A DNA stretch of 64,000 nucleotides from Oceanospirillum sp047518265. GTDB taxonomy: Bacteria > Pseudomonadota > Gammaproteobacteria > Pseudomonadales > Halomonadaceae. The stretch covers positions 46,266 through 110,265 of the forward strand of contig JAKZRG010000029.1 in assembly GCA_047518265.1 (NCBI GenBank), read 5' to 3'. The notes under the pieces were generated by a model, which was not told the DNA's origin, searched no databases, and saw nothing but the letters and a program-made list of their open reading frames with translations. Position 1 is the stretch's first letter. Every line of letters begins with the position of its first letter. Shown here piece after piece: positions 49,654 through 58,705 of this stretch. Both the position numbers and the translations under genes were made by a program.

Positions 49654-50211
49654 CTAACGTTTTATAGCTAAACCTAACAAGCGATCGATCTCACCTCTAT
49701 GATTATCCGTGACCCCTGCAAGATTACCGTATTTCGGTTCATGACGATCATTTTTCAATGGATGATGCCAACCAAAAGTATTGTCTACAAAATGTTGTGC
49801 AAAGGCATCTGAAATGGATAAACAGCCAGCCATTACGGTATCAACATAAGTTTGCATGATAGGATGATTGACACAAGGGTCTTCAGCATCATTCTTAATA
49901 TAGATCCATACAGGCCGCTTAAGCGACAATGTGTCAGTCAACTCCAGTTGATCCAAAGAAACTTCAACACGGTGATAACCTCGTTCACGACGGTCAAACT
50001 CCACAAGCTCCTGATCAGGTACTTCAATGACAACACCATTACAGCTACCGTCACCGGGAGATACCACTAAAGGTGACAGTTGATAACTACCATCCACTTT
50101 ACCCCAGCTACGCTGAAAACCATGGGCAATTGCAGGCACTGCTCGACCCGTTTGTCCTGTACGCTGTCTAGAAGCAGCATTAATTAAACTACCATAACCA
50201 AAAATATACAC
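49654..50211 (-). CDS. Gamma-glutamylcyclotransferase-like family protein
   Basis: This 185-residue protein begins MYIFGYGSLINAASR, the conserved YGSL substrate-binding motif of the AIG2/GGCT fold, and has a matching acidic residue (GVVIEVPDQELVEFDRRERGYHRVEV) downstream. The fold acts on gamma-glutamyl compounds such as glutathione breakdown products; substrate here is unknown. It lies upstream of the DUF3574 and peroxidase genes, after a 57-base gap. Confidence 0.85.
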   Translation of the reverse strand: MYIFGYGSLINAASRQRTGQTGRAVPAIAHGFQRSWGKVDGSYQLSPLVVSPGDGSCNGVVIEVPDQELVEFDRRERGYHRVEVSLDQLELTDTLSLKRPVWIYIKNDAEDPCVNHPIMQTYVDTVMAGCLSISDAFAQHFVDNTFGWHHPLKNDRHEPKYGNLAGVTDNHRGEIDRLLGLAIKR

Positions 50212-50282
50212 TCGGCCTCCAAGTTAAACTTTGCTAATTTGTCTAAGTCCATTGTAAATCCACAAACAGATGAGATACCAGC

Positions 50283-50825
50283 TCACTCATATTTATCTGG
50301 TATATCCATCAAGAAATCTGTTACACCAACATCAAACCCAAGCTGAAATAGCAAAGCACTCGCTTGCCCTCTATGATGTGTTTGATGATTAAAAAGGTGG
50401 GCTACCAACTCTGCAAAATTTCGCACACTAACCACGCCTCTGCTGTTTTGATAGGTTAAATCTTGCTGAAAGTGGCTATATTCAGTATCTGATTCCAACC
50501 ATTTCTCGATAATTTCATCCACGGCTTTTCTCGTTTCGAATAAGCTCGATAGATCATCATAAAGTAATTGATTCAAAGCAGTAGGGGATGGGAACTGTTT
50601 AAGTTTGTCTAAAGTAACGTATTGATCTGAGTGATCAGAAAACCGAGCTAGCCACAGCAAATCACCTACTAAAATATGATTCAAAGTACCCAGCACAGAA
50701 GAAAAGTACGCACCAACTTCTTGGTTAAGTTGCTCAGCACTAAGCAAGGCAGCAGCTTGAAAAACCTGCTGATTCATTCGGCGGTTATAGACCGCCATCA
50801 ACCTATAATGGCCTTTAAAATCCAC
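50283..50825 (-). CDS. DinB family protein
   Basis: This 180-residue four-helix protein carries the metal-binding His pattern of DinB/YfiT: His in GTLNHILVGDLLWLARF, then HLFNHQTHHRGQASALL with two further His. The starting codon appears to be GTG at 50825 (MDFKGHYRLMAVYNRRMN), with AGGA ten bases before it. Members are thiol transferases or of unknown role; no specific function can be given. Confidence 0.9.
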   Translation of the reverse strand: MDFKGHYRLMAVYNRRMNQQVFQAAALLSAEQLNQEVGAYFSSVLGTLNHILVGDLLWLARFSDHSDQYVTLDKLKQFPSPTALNQLLYDDLSSLFETRKAVDEIIEKWLESDTEYSHFQQDLTYQNSRGVVSVRNFAELVAHLFNHQTHHRGQASALLFQLGFDVGVTDFLMDIPDKYE

Positions 50826-50946
50826 AACAAAAGAATCCTAATCATTATTTCAAATGACTCAATCTAGCAGATTTTACACGGCTTACCCAAACAAAAAAGA
50901 AGAGAGGAAAGAACCAATATTACTCCCTCTCTCAGAAGTATCTATT

Positions 50947-52242
50947 CTAGCCTGCATTAAGCTGTGCTAAGTCACTTTCCTCTAAAGTACGAGTTATCCG
51001 GATATGGGCAAGTTCTGGCATCATCAAGTCCAAATCCTCGGAATTTTCCGCCATATTTTTGTTGTTTTTATTCAGAATTCTTATAACAGGACGCGTCCGG
51101 TTTTCGGGGTTAATGGCAGTAACAACAGCCACCTTATTATCTTCTAGTTCAACCATACTGCCTGGTGGATAGACACCCAAAGCTTTAATAAAGTGCTGTA
51201 CCAGTTCAGCATCAAAAAGTTTAGAGCGCCAATTGTACATTCGTGCAAGTGCCTGAGTGGGGCTAGAGGCCTCACTGTAAAAACGCTCACGTGTCATCGC
51301 TTCATAGGTTGTTGTAATACCTAAAATTCTAGACAAATAAGGGATTTTGTCCCCTTTGAGCCCCTTAGGGTAACCAGAACCATCATACCGTTCATGATGA
51401 TTTCCAATAATATCACGCAGCTCTCTTACACCAGAAAGCTCGTCATGAAGACCAACAAAACTCAAACCTTCGGTAACATGGTATTCGATAGCCTGTTTCT
51501 GAGCTTTATTTAAAGGGCCAGGGTGAGTCAGTAGGTAGTCCGGTACCTTTAACATGCCTACATCATGCAATAAAGCACCCAAGCCTAAAACATGAATATG
51601 ACGACTATCTAATTGTAAGTACTGTGCAAAAGCAATAGTAAGAATTGATACATTAACTGACTTCTCAGCTAATGATTGTTCTTTCTCTTTCATTTGAGAT
51701 AAAAACAATAAGGACCCTGCATTGTTTAAAGCATCATGTGTCAATCTCTCAACCGCATTACTAAGAGCGACACAGCTCACCGTGTCGCCATTACTAATTC
51801 GTGTGAACACTTCTTTAATTTCTTTAACACAAAGCGCAATATGACTTTCTATTTGTTGTATCTCTTTTCTATTCAACAACTCTGGTGCAGCAAGAAAGCC
51901 TATTTTTCTCTCTATAGCAGATAAAGGCTTTTTATCAATTTTTTGTTTTTTTAAAGGTTTATCAACAATATCGCCACGACTTACGGCATGGGCATTGTCT
52001 TCGTTATCAGGCGTTAATGTCGCATCTGTTTTACTCTTTTTAAGAAGATGAGCAAGAGACGTTTTTGATGATGCCTTTAAATCAACAACAATTGTTGAGC
52101 AGTATTCTTTTAGTAGCTGAATCTCTTTATCATTTTTAATGGTAAACTCACGACGCCAAAAAGGAGAGTTTATCCAATTAATGTCAAGCTCGACAACTCG
52201 CATACCCATACGAGCATTTTCTACCGTTATTTTTTTTCGCAT
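50947..52242 (-). CDS. HD-GYP domain cyclic di-GMP phosphodiesterase
   Basis: This 431-residue protein has an N-terminal DUF3391-like segment (MRVVELDINWINSPFWRREFTI) and a C-terminal HD-GYP domain with ALLHDVGMLKVP (HD pair), HHERYDGSGYPKGL (the GYP motif), and a further LSRILGI strand. HD-GYP enzymes hydrolyse c-di-GMP, so it may lower c-di-GMP and favour motility. The ATG at 52242 is preferred to a TTG two codons earlier. Confidence 0.92.
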   Translation of the reverse strand: MRKKITVENARMGMRVVELDINWINSPFWRREFTIKNDKEIQLLKEYCSTIVVDLKASSKTSLAHLLKKSKTDATLTPDNEDNAHAVSRGDIVDKPLKKQKIDKKPLSAIERKIGFLAAPELLNRKEIQQIESHIALCVKEIKEVFTRISNGDTVSCVALSNAVERLTHDALNNAGSLLFLSQMKEKEQSLAEKSVNVSILTIAFAQYLQLDSRHIHVLGLGALLHDVGMLKVPDYLLTHPGPLNKAQKQAIEYHVTEGLSFVGLHDELSGVRELRDIIGNHHERYDGSGYPKGLKGDKIPYLSRILGITTTYEAMTRERFYSEASSPTQALARMYNWRSKLFDAELVQHFIKALGVYPPGSMVELEDNKVAVVTAINPENRTRPVIRILNKNNKNMAENSEDLDLMMPELAHIRITRTLEESDLAQLNAG

Positions 52243-52680
52243 AAACAAAATATGGCCAATAGGCCTTCCTTGTTATCTCATCCGGATTTAAGCAAATGTA
52301 GAATGGCAGCGAATTATTATTTTATCGTGCATACCAATCATGCTCTGGGTAGTAAATTCACTGTGCAGTAACAGATCACCAAAACAATTAACACACAGAA
52401 AGAATATTCTCTCATGCATTAGTTCATTCAGGTTACACGAATATATCTTATTTACAACTTCACATACCTCACCAAATAACCACTCATTAAGAATGGCAAT
52501 AAACATTAAGAAACGTAAATACAATATTATTCTATCGATTAATTTATATAATTGAAAAACAAGTTATTAAAATAAATACCTATATTATTTATACAAGTTA
52601 ATAATCGATCATTCAGTTCAATCTAGATTTCAAAACAGTTCCAAAACTCTCTGACTTATAGCTAAGGGAAGAGAGTCTTT
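52243..52680. other. 438-base gap upstream of the HD-GYP gene
   Basis: The gap holds the HD-GYP promoter and, at 52646-52676, a stem-loop (ACTCTCT/AGAGAGT) that may end the upstream minus-strand DUF2161 gene, with TTTT on the minus strand. A 78-codon frame at 52288-52524 has no ribosome site and I did not annotate it. Confidence 0.45.
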
Positions 52681-53379
52681 CTATTGGTGTGTTTTATCTA
52701 GCAACTTAACGGATTCTTGTGCCTGCCTCTCTTTGACTTCTTTCTCCCCTTTTGGCGAAAGTTGATATATCCCTCGGGACACTCGGTCAAACCAACCATA
52801 AAAATTCCGATAAAGAATATCCCTCGCTTTTGGATTACCAAGCGCCTTAGCAATATCAGAAGCTTTACTAGAATCTTGCTGAATCAAATATTGAGCAATT
52901 GCCAACGCCTGTTGTCGGTAGGCCGTCATCAAGCCCGATTTTTTGGAGATACCTCCCAAATTTGGATCTCCTACACGCTTTACAAATTCTCCTAACAAAC
53001 GTTTCTTACGGTGCTTAGATTCACGAGGTTTGTACTCTCCAGGATCAAGCAGTACCTGAACCTTAATTGATGATGGATCAGGGTCAATCACGATTAAACC
53101 TAATCCCAGCATTCGGAACAGCTTAGTTATGCGCTTTTTCTGCTGTTTAATGCTTCTAACACCAACCGGAACAGCAACGTAAACGTCAGGAGATAGCGCT
53201 AAACGATCTACCGCCTGCAATAATAAATTTAGGTTCAAAGACAACTTCAGCTCTACAATGACAGGCTCTTCATCGCCTCGTACTGCTATTACATCGCAGT
53301 TTTGTATCTCCCCTTTTACCTCATAACCCTGCCCTTCCAAAAACTGTTTCAGTGGTGGGTAAAGATCAGATTCCTTCAT
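52681..53379 (-). CDS. DUF2161 family putative PD-(D/E)XK phosphodiesterase
   Basis: This 232-residue protein has the DUF2161 layout: SDLYPPLKQFLEGQGYEVKGEI, then the nuclease-like triad Asp29 (NCDVIAV), Glu43 and Lys45 (VIVELKL), and a C-terminal helical domain with a winged-helix look (KASDIAKALGNPKARDILYRNFYGWF). The fold belongs to the PD-(D/E)XK superfamily, which often cuts nucleic acids; the substrate is unknown. AAAGGATACAT precedes the ATG. Confidence 0.85.
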   Translation of the reverse strand: MKESDLYPPLKQFLEGQGYEVKGEIQNCDVIAVRGDEEPVIVELKLSLNLNLLLQAVDRLALSPDVYVAVPVGVRSIKQQKKRITKLFRMLGLGLIVIDPDPSSIKVQVLLDPGEYKPRESKHRKKRLLGEFVKRVGDPNLGGISKKSGLMTAYRQQALAIAQYLIQQDSSKASDIAKALGNPKARDILYRNFYGWFDRVSRGIYQLSPKGEKEVKERQAQESVKLLDKTHQ

Positions 53380-53558
53380 ATGTATCCTTTAACAGAATGT
53401 ATTTAATATTTTTCAGATCAGTCTAATTGAACCAGAAAGGTATTCCATCGACAGCCAGGAGCTATCCATTAGATTTTCCGGTTTTACCGGATCCATATTT
53501 GCTCCTTATTCTGGCATTATACTGATAAGCTCAAGCGCTCCAAATAAGGATACAACCC

Positions 53559-55196
53559 TTGCGATCCAGAATTTTTCTTAAACTTTTAATGACATTACTC
53601 ATGACATTGGCAGTCACCGTTTCAGTCATGTTGTTCGTAGTAAACTGGTCATTCCAAAATGGATTTACTCACTATCTGCAGCAGGGCGAAATTAATCAGG
53701 CCGAAGCTGTAGCCGAGCTATTTTCTGAGCAGTTTCAATTTGAGAAAAACTGGGATTATATGCGAGGAAATTTCCATATTTGGCGAGCGACATTAGAAAC
53801 AGCTGGCATCCCAATTCCCCCGCCACCAAGCTTTCTAAGCCGAAGACCCAGACCAGATGGCCCACCGAGATCACCCGGGAATTATCAAGACTCTGGAACA
53901 CCACCTCAATACAAAAATACTAGGCCCCCACCGCCACCAATAGAATATCAGGGTTCTAGAACACCGCCGCCATATGCAAGGGACAATAGATACCCTTCAC
54001 CTAATGGTGATCAAAGAGCCCCTCGGTATTCCTCTGATATAAAGAATACCGAGGTGATGCTTTCTCGTTCATCGGGTTCCACTAAATCACTAAAATCAGC
54101 CCCTTTAACGATGCGTCTAGCATTACTAGATGCAAGTAAAAAAGCGGTATTTATCCAAATGCCCACCTCAGATATAGAGCATTGGATACCTATTAAATTA
54201 AAACAAAAAACCGTTGGCTGGGTTGGACTTGACCCTATAGAGGTATCAACAGACCAATTAGCCAGTAGTTTTATTGCACAACAGCGGCAAAGCTATGTCT
54301 TAGTGGCTATAGTGGTTTTGTTCTTGTCTCTAATTGTTGCTGCTATTTGGGCAAGACAGTTTTTAAGCCCTATCCATAAAGTCGCTTATGGTGCCAAGCA
54401 AGTCTCTACAGGTAACTATGACACCCGCGTCACTGTTAAAGGAAAAGACGAGCTGGCACAACTGGCCTCAGACTTCAATAAAATGACAGAGACCTTGCAA
54501 CGAAATGAAATGCTTCGTCGTCAATGGATATCTGATATATCCCATGAGTTACGAACACCGATTGCTGTTATTAGCGGAGAAATTGAAGCTCTGATGGATG
54601 GCATCAGAGAACCAACACCTGAAAGGATTTCATCTCTTTATAGTGATGTATATGGGCTTGGCCAATTAGTAGAAGATCTCCATCAACTTTCTCTGTCTGA
54701 TCAAGGTGCTTTAGAGTTAGTACGCGCCGATATTGACATATTCAGCATGGTCAAAGACATACTGATACTTTTTACCCCTAGGATGACAGAAAAGGGAATT
54801 AAGCTAAGCCTAGATGCGAACCCAGAACACAACTTAAACGTTTTCGGCGACTCACGCAGACTGAACCAACTTATCACTAATTTATTGGAAAACAGCCTAC
54901 GCTACACTGATAAAGCCGGTGAAAGCAGAATTCAACTGACAGCTCGTCAGCAACAACTCGTTATCACTATCTCAGATACTTTTCCCGGCGTGCCAGAAGC
55001 CTCTTTAGAAAGGATCTTTGACCGCCTCTATCGCGTTGATAAATCCCGTAGCCGTTCTGTCGGTGGTTCCGGACTAGGTTTGTCTATCTGTAAAAATATT
55101 GTAGAAGCTCATAATGGTGAAATCTATGCTAAGAGCAATGCAGATGGCGGACTAAGTATTACCGTCTGCTTACCACAAAAAGCACCTAAGCAGTAA
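53559..55196 (+). CDS. baeS: BaeS-like sensor histidine kinase with a proline-rich periplasmic insert
   Basis: This 545-residue kinase has a membrane segment at 8-30, a periplasmic part to about 246, a second membrane segment at 247-266, a HAMP domain, then SDISHELRTPIAVISGEIEALMDG with phospho-His329 (the BaeS form), and an ATPase domain with N, G1 and G2 boxes (LENSLRYTD, SGLGLSICK). Unusually, about residues 85-150 are rich in Pro, Arg and Tyr. The start is a TTG with AAGGA eight bases before it. The response-regulator gene follows. Confidence 0.88.
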   Translation: MRSRIFLKLLMTLLMTLAVTVSVMLFVVNWSFQNGFTHYLQQGEINQAEAVAELFSEQFQFEKNWDYMRGNFHIWRATLETAGIPIPPPPSFLSRRPRPDGPPRSPGNYQDSGTPPQYKNTRPPPPPIEYQGSRTPPPYARDNRYPSPNGDQRAPRYSSDIKNTEVMLSRSSGSTKSLKSAPLTMRLALLDASKKAVFIQMPTSDIEHWIPIKLKQKTVGWVGLDPIEVSTDQLASSFIAQQRQSYVLVAIVVLFLSLIVAAIWARQFLSPIHKVAYGAKQVSTGNYDTRVTVKGKDELAQLASDFNKMTETLQRNEMLRRQWISDISHELRTPIAVISGEIEALMDGIREPTPERISSLYSDVYGLGQLVEDLHQLSLSDQGALELVRADIDIFSMVKDILILFTPRMTEKGIKLSLDANPEHNLNVFGDSRRLNQLITNLLENSLRYTDKAGESRIQLTARQQQLVITISDTFPGVPEASLERIFDRLYRVDKSRSRSVGGSGLGLSICKNIVEAHNGEIYAKSNADGGLSITVCLPQKAPKQ

Positions 55197-55256
55197 GTTA
55201 GAAACAAGGGTATAATCCTAACATCACATACATTATGCCAAGGATTTGCTTACTCT

Positions 55257-55967
55257 ATGACGGATAAAATCAAAACCCAACAACAGCAGATTCTCGTTGT
55301 CGAAGATGAAATAAAACTGGCAAAGGTCCTACAGGAGTATTTGCAACAAGCCGGTTTTAGGGTTTATTGCTTACACAGTGGCGATGAAGTAATGGATTGG
55401 CTCTCTCTCAATTCAGCCGATCTTTTAATCCTGGATCTAATGCTCCCGGGGGTTGATGGAGTGACTCTGTGTCAGACAATTAGAAAACAATCCAATGTGC
55501 CCATTATTATGGCCACAGCCAAAGTTGAAGAAGGGGATCGGTTAAGAGGTTTGGAGATTGGGGCAGACGATTATGTTTGCAAACCCTATAGCCATCGTGA
55601 AATGGTTGCCCGAGTAAAAGTTATTCTCCGAAGAGCAATTCCAACAACAGATCCCATCAGAGAAGAAACAAGCTCCACTCCCTTCAAAGTTAATCAAGAG
55701 AAAATGGCTATTAGTGTTCGAGGACACACTCTGGATCTTACTCCTGTGGAATTTAGGCTTCTCAGCCATCTGTTAAACCGACCTGGCGTTATTTATAGTC
55801 GAAACGATCTATTAGATATTCTCTATGACGACTACCGTCTAGTTTCGGATCGTACTGTTGATAGCCATATAAAAAATGTGCGTAAGAAATTACAAAGCCA
55901 TATTCCCGAACAAGAAGTTATTCGTTCAGTTTATGGTCGCGGGTATAAATATGAGTTAGAGTCATAA
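55257..55967 (+). CDS. baeR: BaeR-like OmpR-family response regulator
   Basis: This 236-residue regulator has an N-terminal receiver (VVEDEIKLAKVLQEYL; phospho-Asp60 in LLILDLMLPGVDG; Lys in CKPYSHREM) and a C-terminal winged helix (VEFRLLSHLLNRPGVIYSR, then VDSHIKNVRKKL). Segments such as LRGLEIGADDYVCKPYS are near those of BaeR, which controls envelope stress and efflux genes in enterobacteria. It lies 60 bases after the kinase gene in the same unit. Confidence 0.9.
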   Translation: MTDKIKTQQQQILVVEDEIKLAKVLQEYLQQAGFRVYCLHSGDEVMDWLSLNSADLLILDLMLPGVDGVTLCQTIRKQSNVPIIMATAKVEEGDRLRGLEIGADDYVCKPYSHREMVARVKVILRRAIPTTDPIREETSSTPFKVNQEKMAISVRGHTLDLTPVEFRLLSHLLNRPGVIYSRNDLLDILYDDYRLVSDRTVDSHIKNVRKKLQSHIPEQEVIRSVYGRGYKYELES

Positions 55968-56273
55968 ACCGTTTGCCCCAGAGCCTTTTATGATGCGTAA
56001 CGATTTTGATATAGGCCAATAATTACAGGACTAGAAACCATATTCTTATATACAGACGCTCACTTTTGATCTATGTTCCATCATCTCGTTAAGACCGGCT
56101 CATGATTAGGACAGATTTTCCCTGTGGACACTCGTTGTCTTCCCTGTTGAGACAAATATATAGCTCACGCATCACTAGGTATTATCAGGTGGTGTGGAAA
56201 TACGTATAATAAGCAAGAGCTATAAATATCGGCTAACGTATTGATAAAATTCGTGAATTTAAATGAGAAAATG
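55968..56273. other. Gene-free stretch before the desaturase
   Basis: About 300 bases with no convincing reading frame and no clear hairpin. It should hold the desaturase promoter. I found no operator here. Confidence 0.4.
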
Positions 56274-57104
56274 ATGACAACAACTCCTGCTGGAAGACAA
56301 CAAAGAACGGGCCTATTCAGACATAAGGAAGATCGCTGGCCTGTCTTTATTATCCTGACTCTGACCCTTATTGATTTTATTCTGTACTTTACCGTCGACA
56401 ATGTGACTGTATTGGTAAGCTATCTTGTAGTGATGCTCTTACCAAAAGGTGTGATTTGTGCATGGAATCATCACCATCAACATCTGTTTACCTTCCGTAA
56501 TAACGCCCTTAACCGTATATTAGAGTTTGCCTATGCTCTACATACAGGTGTTACCACCCATCTTTGGCGCTTACACCATGTACTGGGCCATCATTTAAAC
56601 TTCCTGGATCAGGAAAAAGATGAAAGTCGTTGGATGCGTAAAGACGGCACTAAAATGGGGGTTGTAGAATATACACTTGATGTTGCGATCACGGCTTACC
56701 CTCGGGGTTACACTGTTGGTAAGCGTTATCCTAATCAGTTAAAACCTTTCTTGATCTACACAGCTATCACTTTCTCGATCGTTGCGTTGTTAGTTTGGTA
56801 TAACCCTGTCGCAGCCTTACTGCTATTTGTTATTCCTATGATTTCGAGTCTGTTGTTTACGGCCTATGTGACCTATGAACATCACTCAGGTCTGGATACT
56901 CAAAACGAATTTGAGGCATCTTTTAACAACTTGAACCCTTGGTTTAACCGCTTAACCGGCAACTTGGGCTATCATACCGCCCATCACCATAAACAAGGTG
57001 TTCACTGGTCAAAGCTACCTGAACTTCATGCCAAGATTGAGCATAAGATTCCTGCGCATCTCTATCAAAAATCCATTATTACTCGCATGATCCTAGGTGG
57101 ATAA
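56274..57104 (+). CDS. Membrane fatty acid desaturase
   Basis: This 276-residue protein has three His boxes of the membrane di-iron desaturases: HHHQH at 66-70, HHVLGHH at 101-107 and HTAHH at 234-238, plus a YEHH at 201-204. Hydrophobic segments lie at about 25-60 and 160-200. It inserts a double bond into an acyl chain; regiochemistry is unknown. Two ATGs lie side by side (56271, 56274), the second better spaced from a GAG site. The MarR gene downstream may regulate it. Confidence 0.88.
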   Translation: MTTTPAGRQQRTGLFRHKEDRWPVFIILTLTLIDFILYFTVDNVTVLVSYLVVMLLPKGVICAWNHHHQHLFTFRNNALNRILEFAYALHTGVTTHLWRLHHVLGHHLNFLDQEKDESRWMRKDGTKMGVVEYTLDVAITAYPRGYTVGKRYPNQLKPFLIYTAITFSIVALLVWYNPVAALLLFVIPMISSLLFTAYVTYEHHSGLDTQNEFEASFNNLNPWFNRLTGNLGYHTAHHHKQGVHWSKLPELHAKIEHKIPAHLYQKSIITRMILGG

Positions 57105-57145
57105 TCCACTAAAAGTGCGATCTATAAGGTCAAAATAAATTAGTA

Positions 57146-57161
57146 GTAAACATTCGTTTAC
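57146..57161. promoter_or_regulatory. 16-bp palindrome before the MarR gene
   Basis: GTAAAC-ATTC-GTTTAC is a perfect interrupted palindrome between the desaturase stop and the MarR start. It fits the size of a MarR dimer site and may be a self-operator. Confidence 0.45.
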
Positions 57162-57175
57162 ACTGATGATATTTA

Positions 57176-57226
57176 GGGGATAATTCGTTTTATCTAACGA
57201 ATTATCTCCCTTGTTCTTTTCTTTTA
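57176..57226 (+). terminator. Rho-independent terminator of the desaturase gene
   Basis: GGGGATAATTCGTT pairs with AACGAATTATCTCCC (11 perfect pairs plus a GGG/CCC base with one bulge) around TTATCT, then a T-rich tract (TTGTTCTTTTCTTTT). Confidence 0.75.
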
Positions 57227-57242
57227 TGGACGACTATCCAAA

Positions 57243-57836
57243 ATGGCGCTATCCCCACGTCAGCAAGCCTTCCAGTTAAGCCAACGCCAAGAAAGACCTC
57301 TGGATTTATACCAACATTTACCTTTTAGAATTGCAGTGATCAGTAACTTGTTGATGCTTGATCGCGATATATCTATTCGCAATGCCAGTGAATTGGGACC
57401 TAGGGAACTACGAGTGTTGCTCAATGTAGGTTCCTATATGCCTATTACATCTGCCGATGTAGCCTATCAAACACGAGTAGATACCTATACCGTAAGCCGT
57501 GCCGTTACTTCGCTGCATAGGCAGGGCTACTTAGCTTTTGAAGAATCTCCAACGAATCGTCGAGTTAAGCTTTTAACGCTGACAGAAAAGGGGCAAGAAA
57601 TATACAAGCAGATTGTGCCCCAAATAGAGAAACGGGCGGATGCTTTAGGTGATGTATTAACCGATGCAGAGTCAGCCGAGTTTATTCGCATGCTAACCCT
57701 AGTTGAGAATCGAGCCGAACAATTATTGGCAGATCAAGCAAGAGAACACCAACAGCTTGATAAAACTCTTCCAGCAGATCAAAAAGAGTTGATCCGCTGG
57801 CATAAAAAAAGCTCTCGTGAAACTTTTGAAAGCTAA
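57243..57836 (+). CDS. MarR family transcriptional regulator
   Basis: This 197-residue protein has a MarR winged helix (GPRELRVLLNVGSYMPITSADVAYQTRVDTYTVSRAVTSLHRQGYLAFEES in part, about 51-101) and a basic-acidic C-terminal tail. It is slightly long for the family due to the N- and C-terminal extensions. It follows the desaturase gene but has its own terminator upstream, so it probably has its own promoter, with a palindrome nearby. Confidence 0.9.
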   Translation: MALSPRQQAFQLSQRQERPLDLYQHLPFRIAVISNLLMLDRDISIRNASELGPRELRVLLNVGSYMPITSADVAYQTRVDTYTVSRAVTSLHRQGYLAFEESPTNRRVKLLTLTEKGQEIYKQIVPQIEKRADALGDVLTDAESAEFIRMLTLVENRAEQLLADQAREHQQLDKTLPADQKELIRWHKKSSRETFES

Positions 57837-57843
57837 GCTTTTT
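57804..57843. terminator. Possible bidirectional terminator after the MarR gene
   Basis: AAAAAGCT (57806-57813) and AGCTTTTT (57836-57843) pair across the MarR stop and the nitroreductase end. The stem is short and overlaps coding sequence, so this is a weak call. Confidence 0.3.
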
Positions 57844-57851
57844 GAGGCTCC

Positions 57852-58535
57852 TTATATAAAGGTAGAAATCTCACTCAACTGCTTTTTCTTGGTCGCATGT
57901 ATAGGGATTGTTGTACCTTCAGCTGGATAACCGACCACCATTAAAATATAGGGCTTCTCATTACTATCTCTGCCACATATTTCATTGAGAAAACGCATAG
58001 GCTTAGGCGTATGCGTCAAAGTAGCTAAACCAGCATGGTGCAACGCATCAATTAGAAAACCCGTGGCAATACCTACAGACTCACGCACGTAATAGTTTTT
58101 ACCGCTATCCCCAGATTCAACACCGCCAAGAGTTTGTGAAAAAATAGCAATCAACCAAGGAGCAGTCTCTAAAAATGGTTTCTGATCATCGGTACCTAAA
58201 GGTTTGAGTGCTTTTAACCACTCCTCTCCAGCTCTTCCAGCATAAAACTGCTGCTCTTCTAGCTCTTCTAGCTCTGCTTTCTCGCGCACTTCTTTTTTTA
58301 CAGCAGAATCACTTATAGCAACAAAGTGCCAAGGCTGATGGTTCGCACCACTAGGTGCTGTACCTGCAGCTCGAATACAGTTTTCAATGATCCTTTCATC
58401 AACGGGCCTATCCGAAAAATCTCGCACACTATGACGTCGCTTAATTTCCTGATAAAAAGCCTCTGAGCGCAGTACCATTTCTTCTGGAGGATACTCTCGA
58501 AAATCACTCAGCGGTACCGAAGCATGTTCAGACAT
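57852..58535 (-). CDS. Nitroreductase family protein
   Basis: This 227-residue FMN enzyme has KRRHSVRDFSDRPVDE near the N-terminus, APSGANHQPWHFVAI (about 57-71) for FMN binding, and SVGIATGFLIDALHHAGLATLTHTP towards the C-terminus. Such proteins reduce nitro compounds, quinones or halogenated aromatics (the BluB/IYD-like subgroup also has this form). The substrate is unknown. It has an A/T palindrome 65 bases upstream. Confidence 0.88.
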   Translation of the reverse strand: MSEHASVPLSDFREYPPEEMVLRSEAFYQEIKRRHSVRDFSDRPVDERIIENCIRAAGTAPSGANHQPWHFVAISDSAVKKEVREKAELEELEEQQFYAGRAGEEWLKALKPLGTDDQKPFLETAPWLIAIFSQTLGGVESGDSGKNYYVRESVGIATGFLIDALHHAGLATLTHTPKPMRFLNEICGRDSNEKPYILMVVGYPAEGTTIPIHATKKKQLSEISTFI

Positions 58536-58599
58536 CTATCTCTTCCTTAATCTATTATTGTATTTGATCAAAGCAGATCAATTTTCATAGGATAAAGTT

Positions 58600-58625
58600 A
58601 AATATATTGCTATTGCAATATATTT
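58600..58625. promoter_or_regulatory. 26-bp A/T-rich palindrome upstream of the nitroreductase gene
   Basis: AAATATATTGC (58600-58610) and GCAATATATTT (58615-58625) pair perfectly around TATT. It lies between the end of the PQQ-type dehydrogenase gene and the nitroreductase start. It may be an operator or a weak terminator. Confidence 0.4.
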
Positions 58626-58705
58626 TTATCTCGTCAATCCTGAGAGATAGACTCAAAAGAAGAGAATATCCACAATTAAAGAGAAAAGCGGTAAATCTGA
58701 TAAGT

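Noticed and set aside
52288..52524. 78-codon minus-strand frame before the HD-GYP gene
   Set aside because: Starts at a rare codon or an ATG without a ribosome site, and the composition (many Cys, Phe and Leu) looks non-coding. It could be a real small gene, but nothing supports that.
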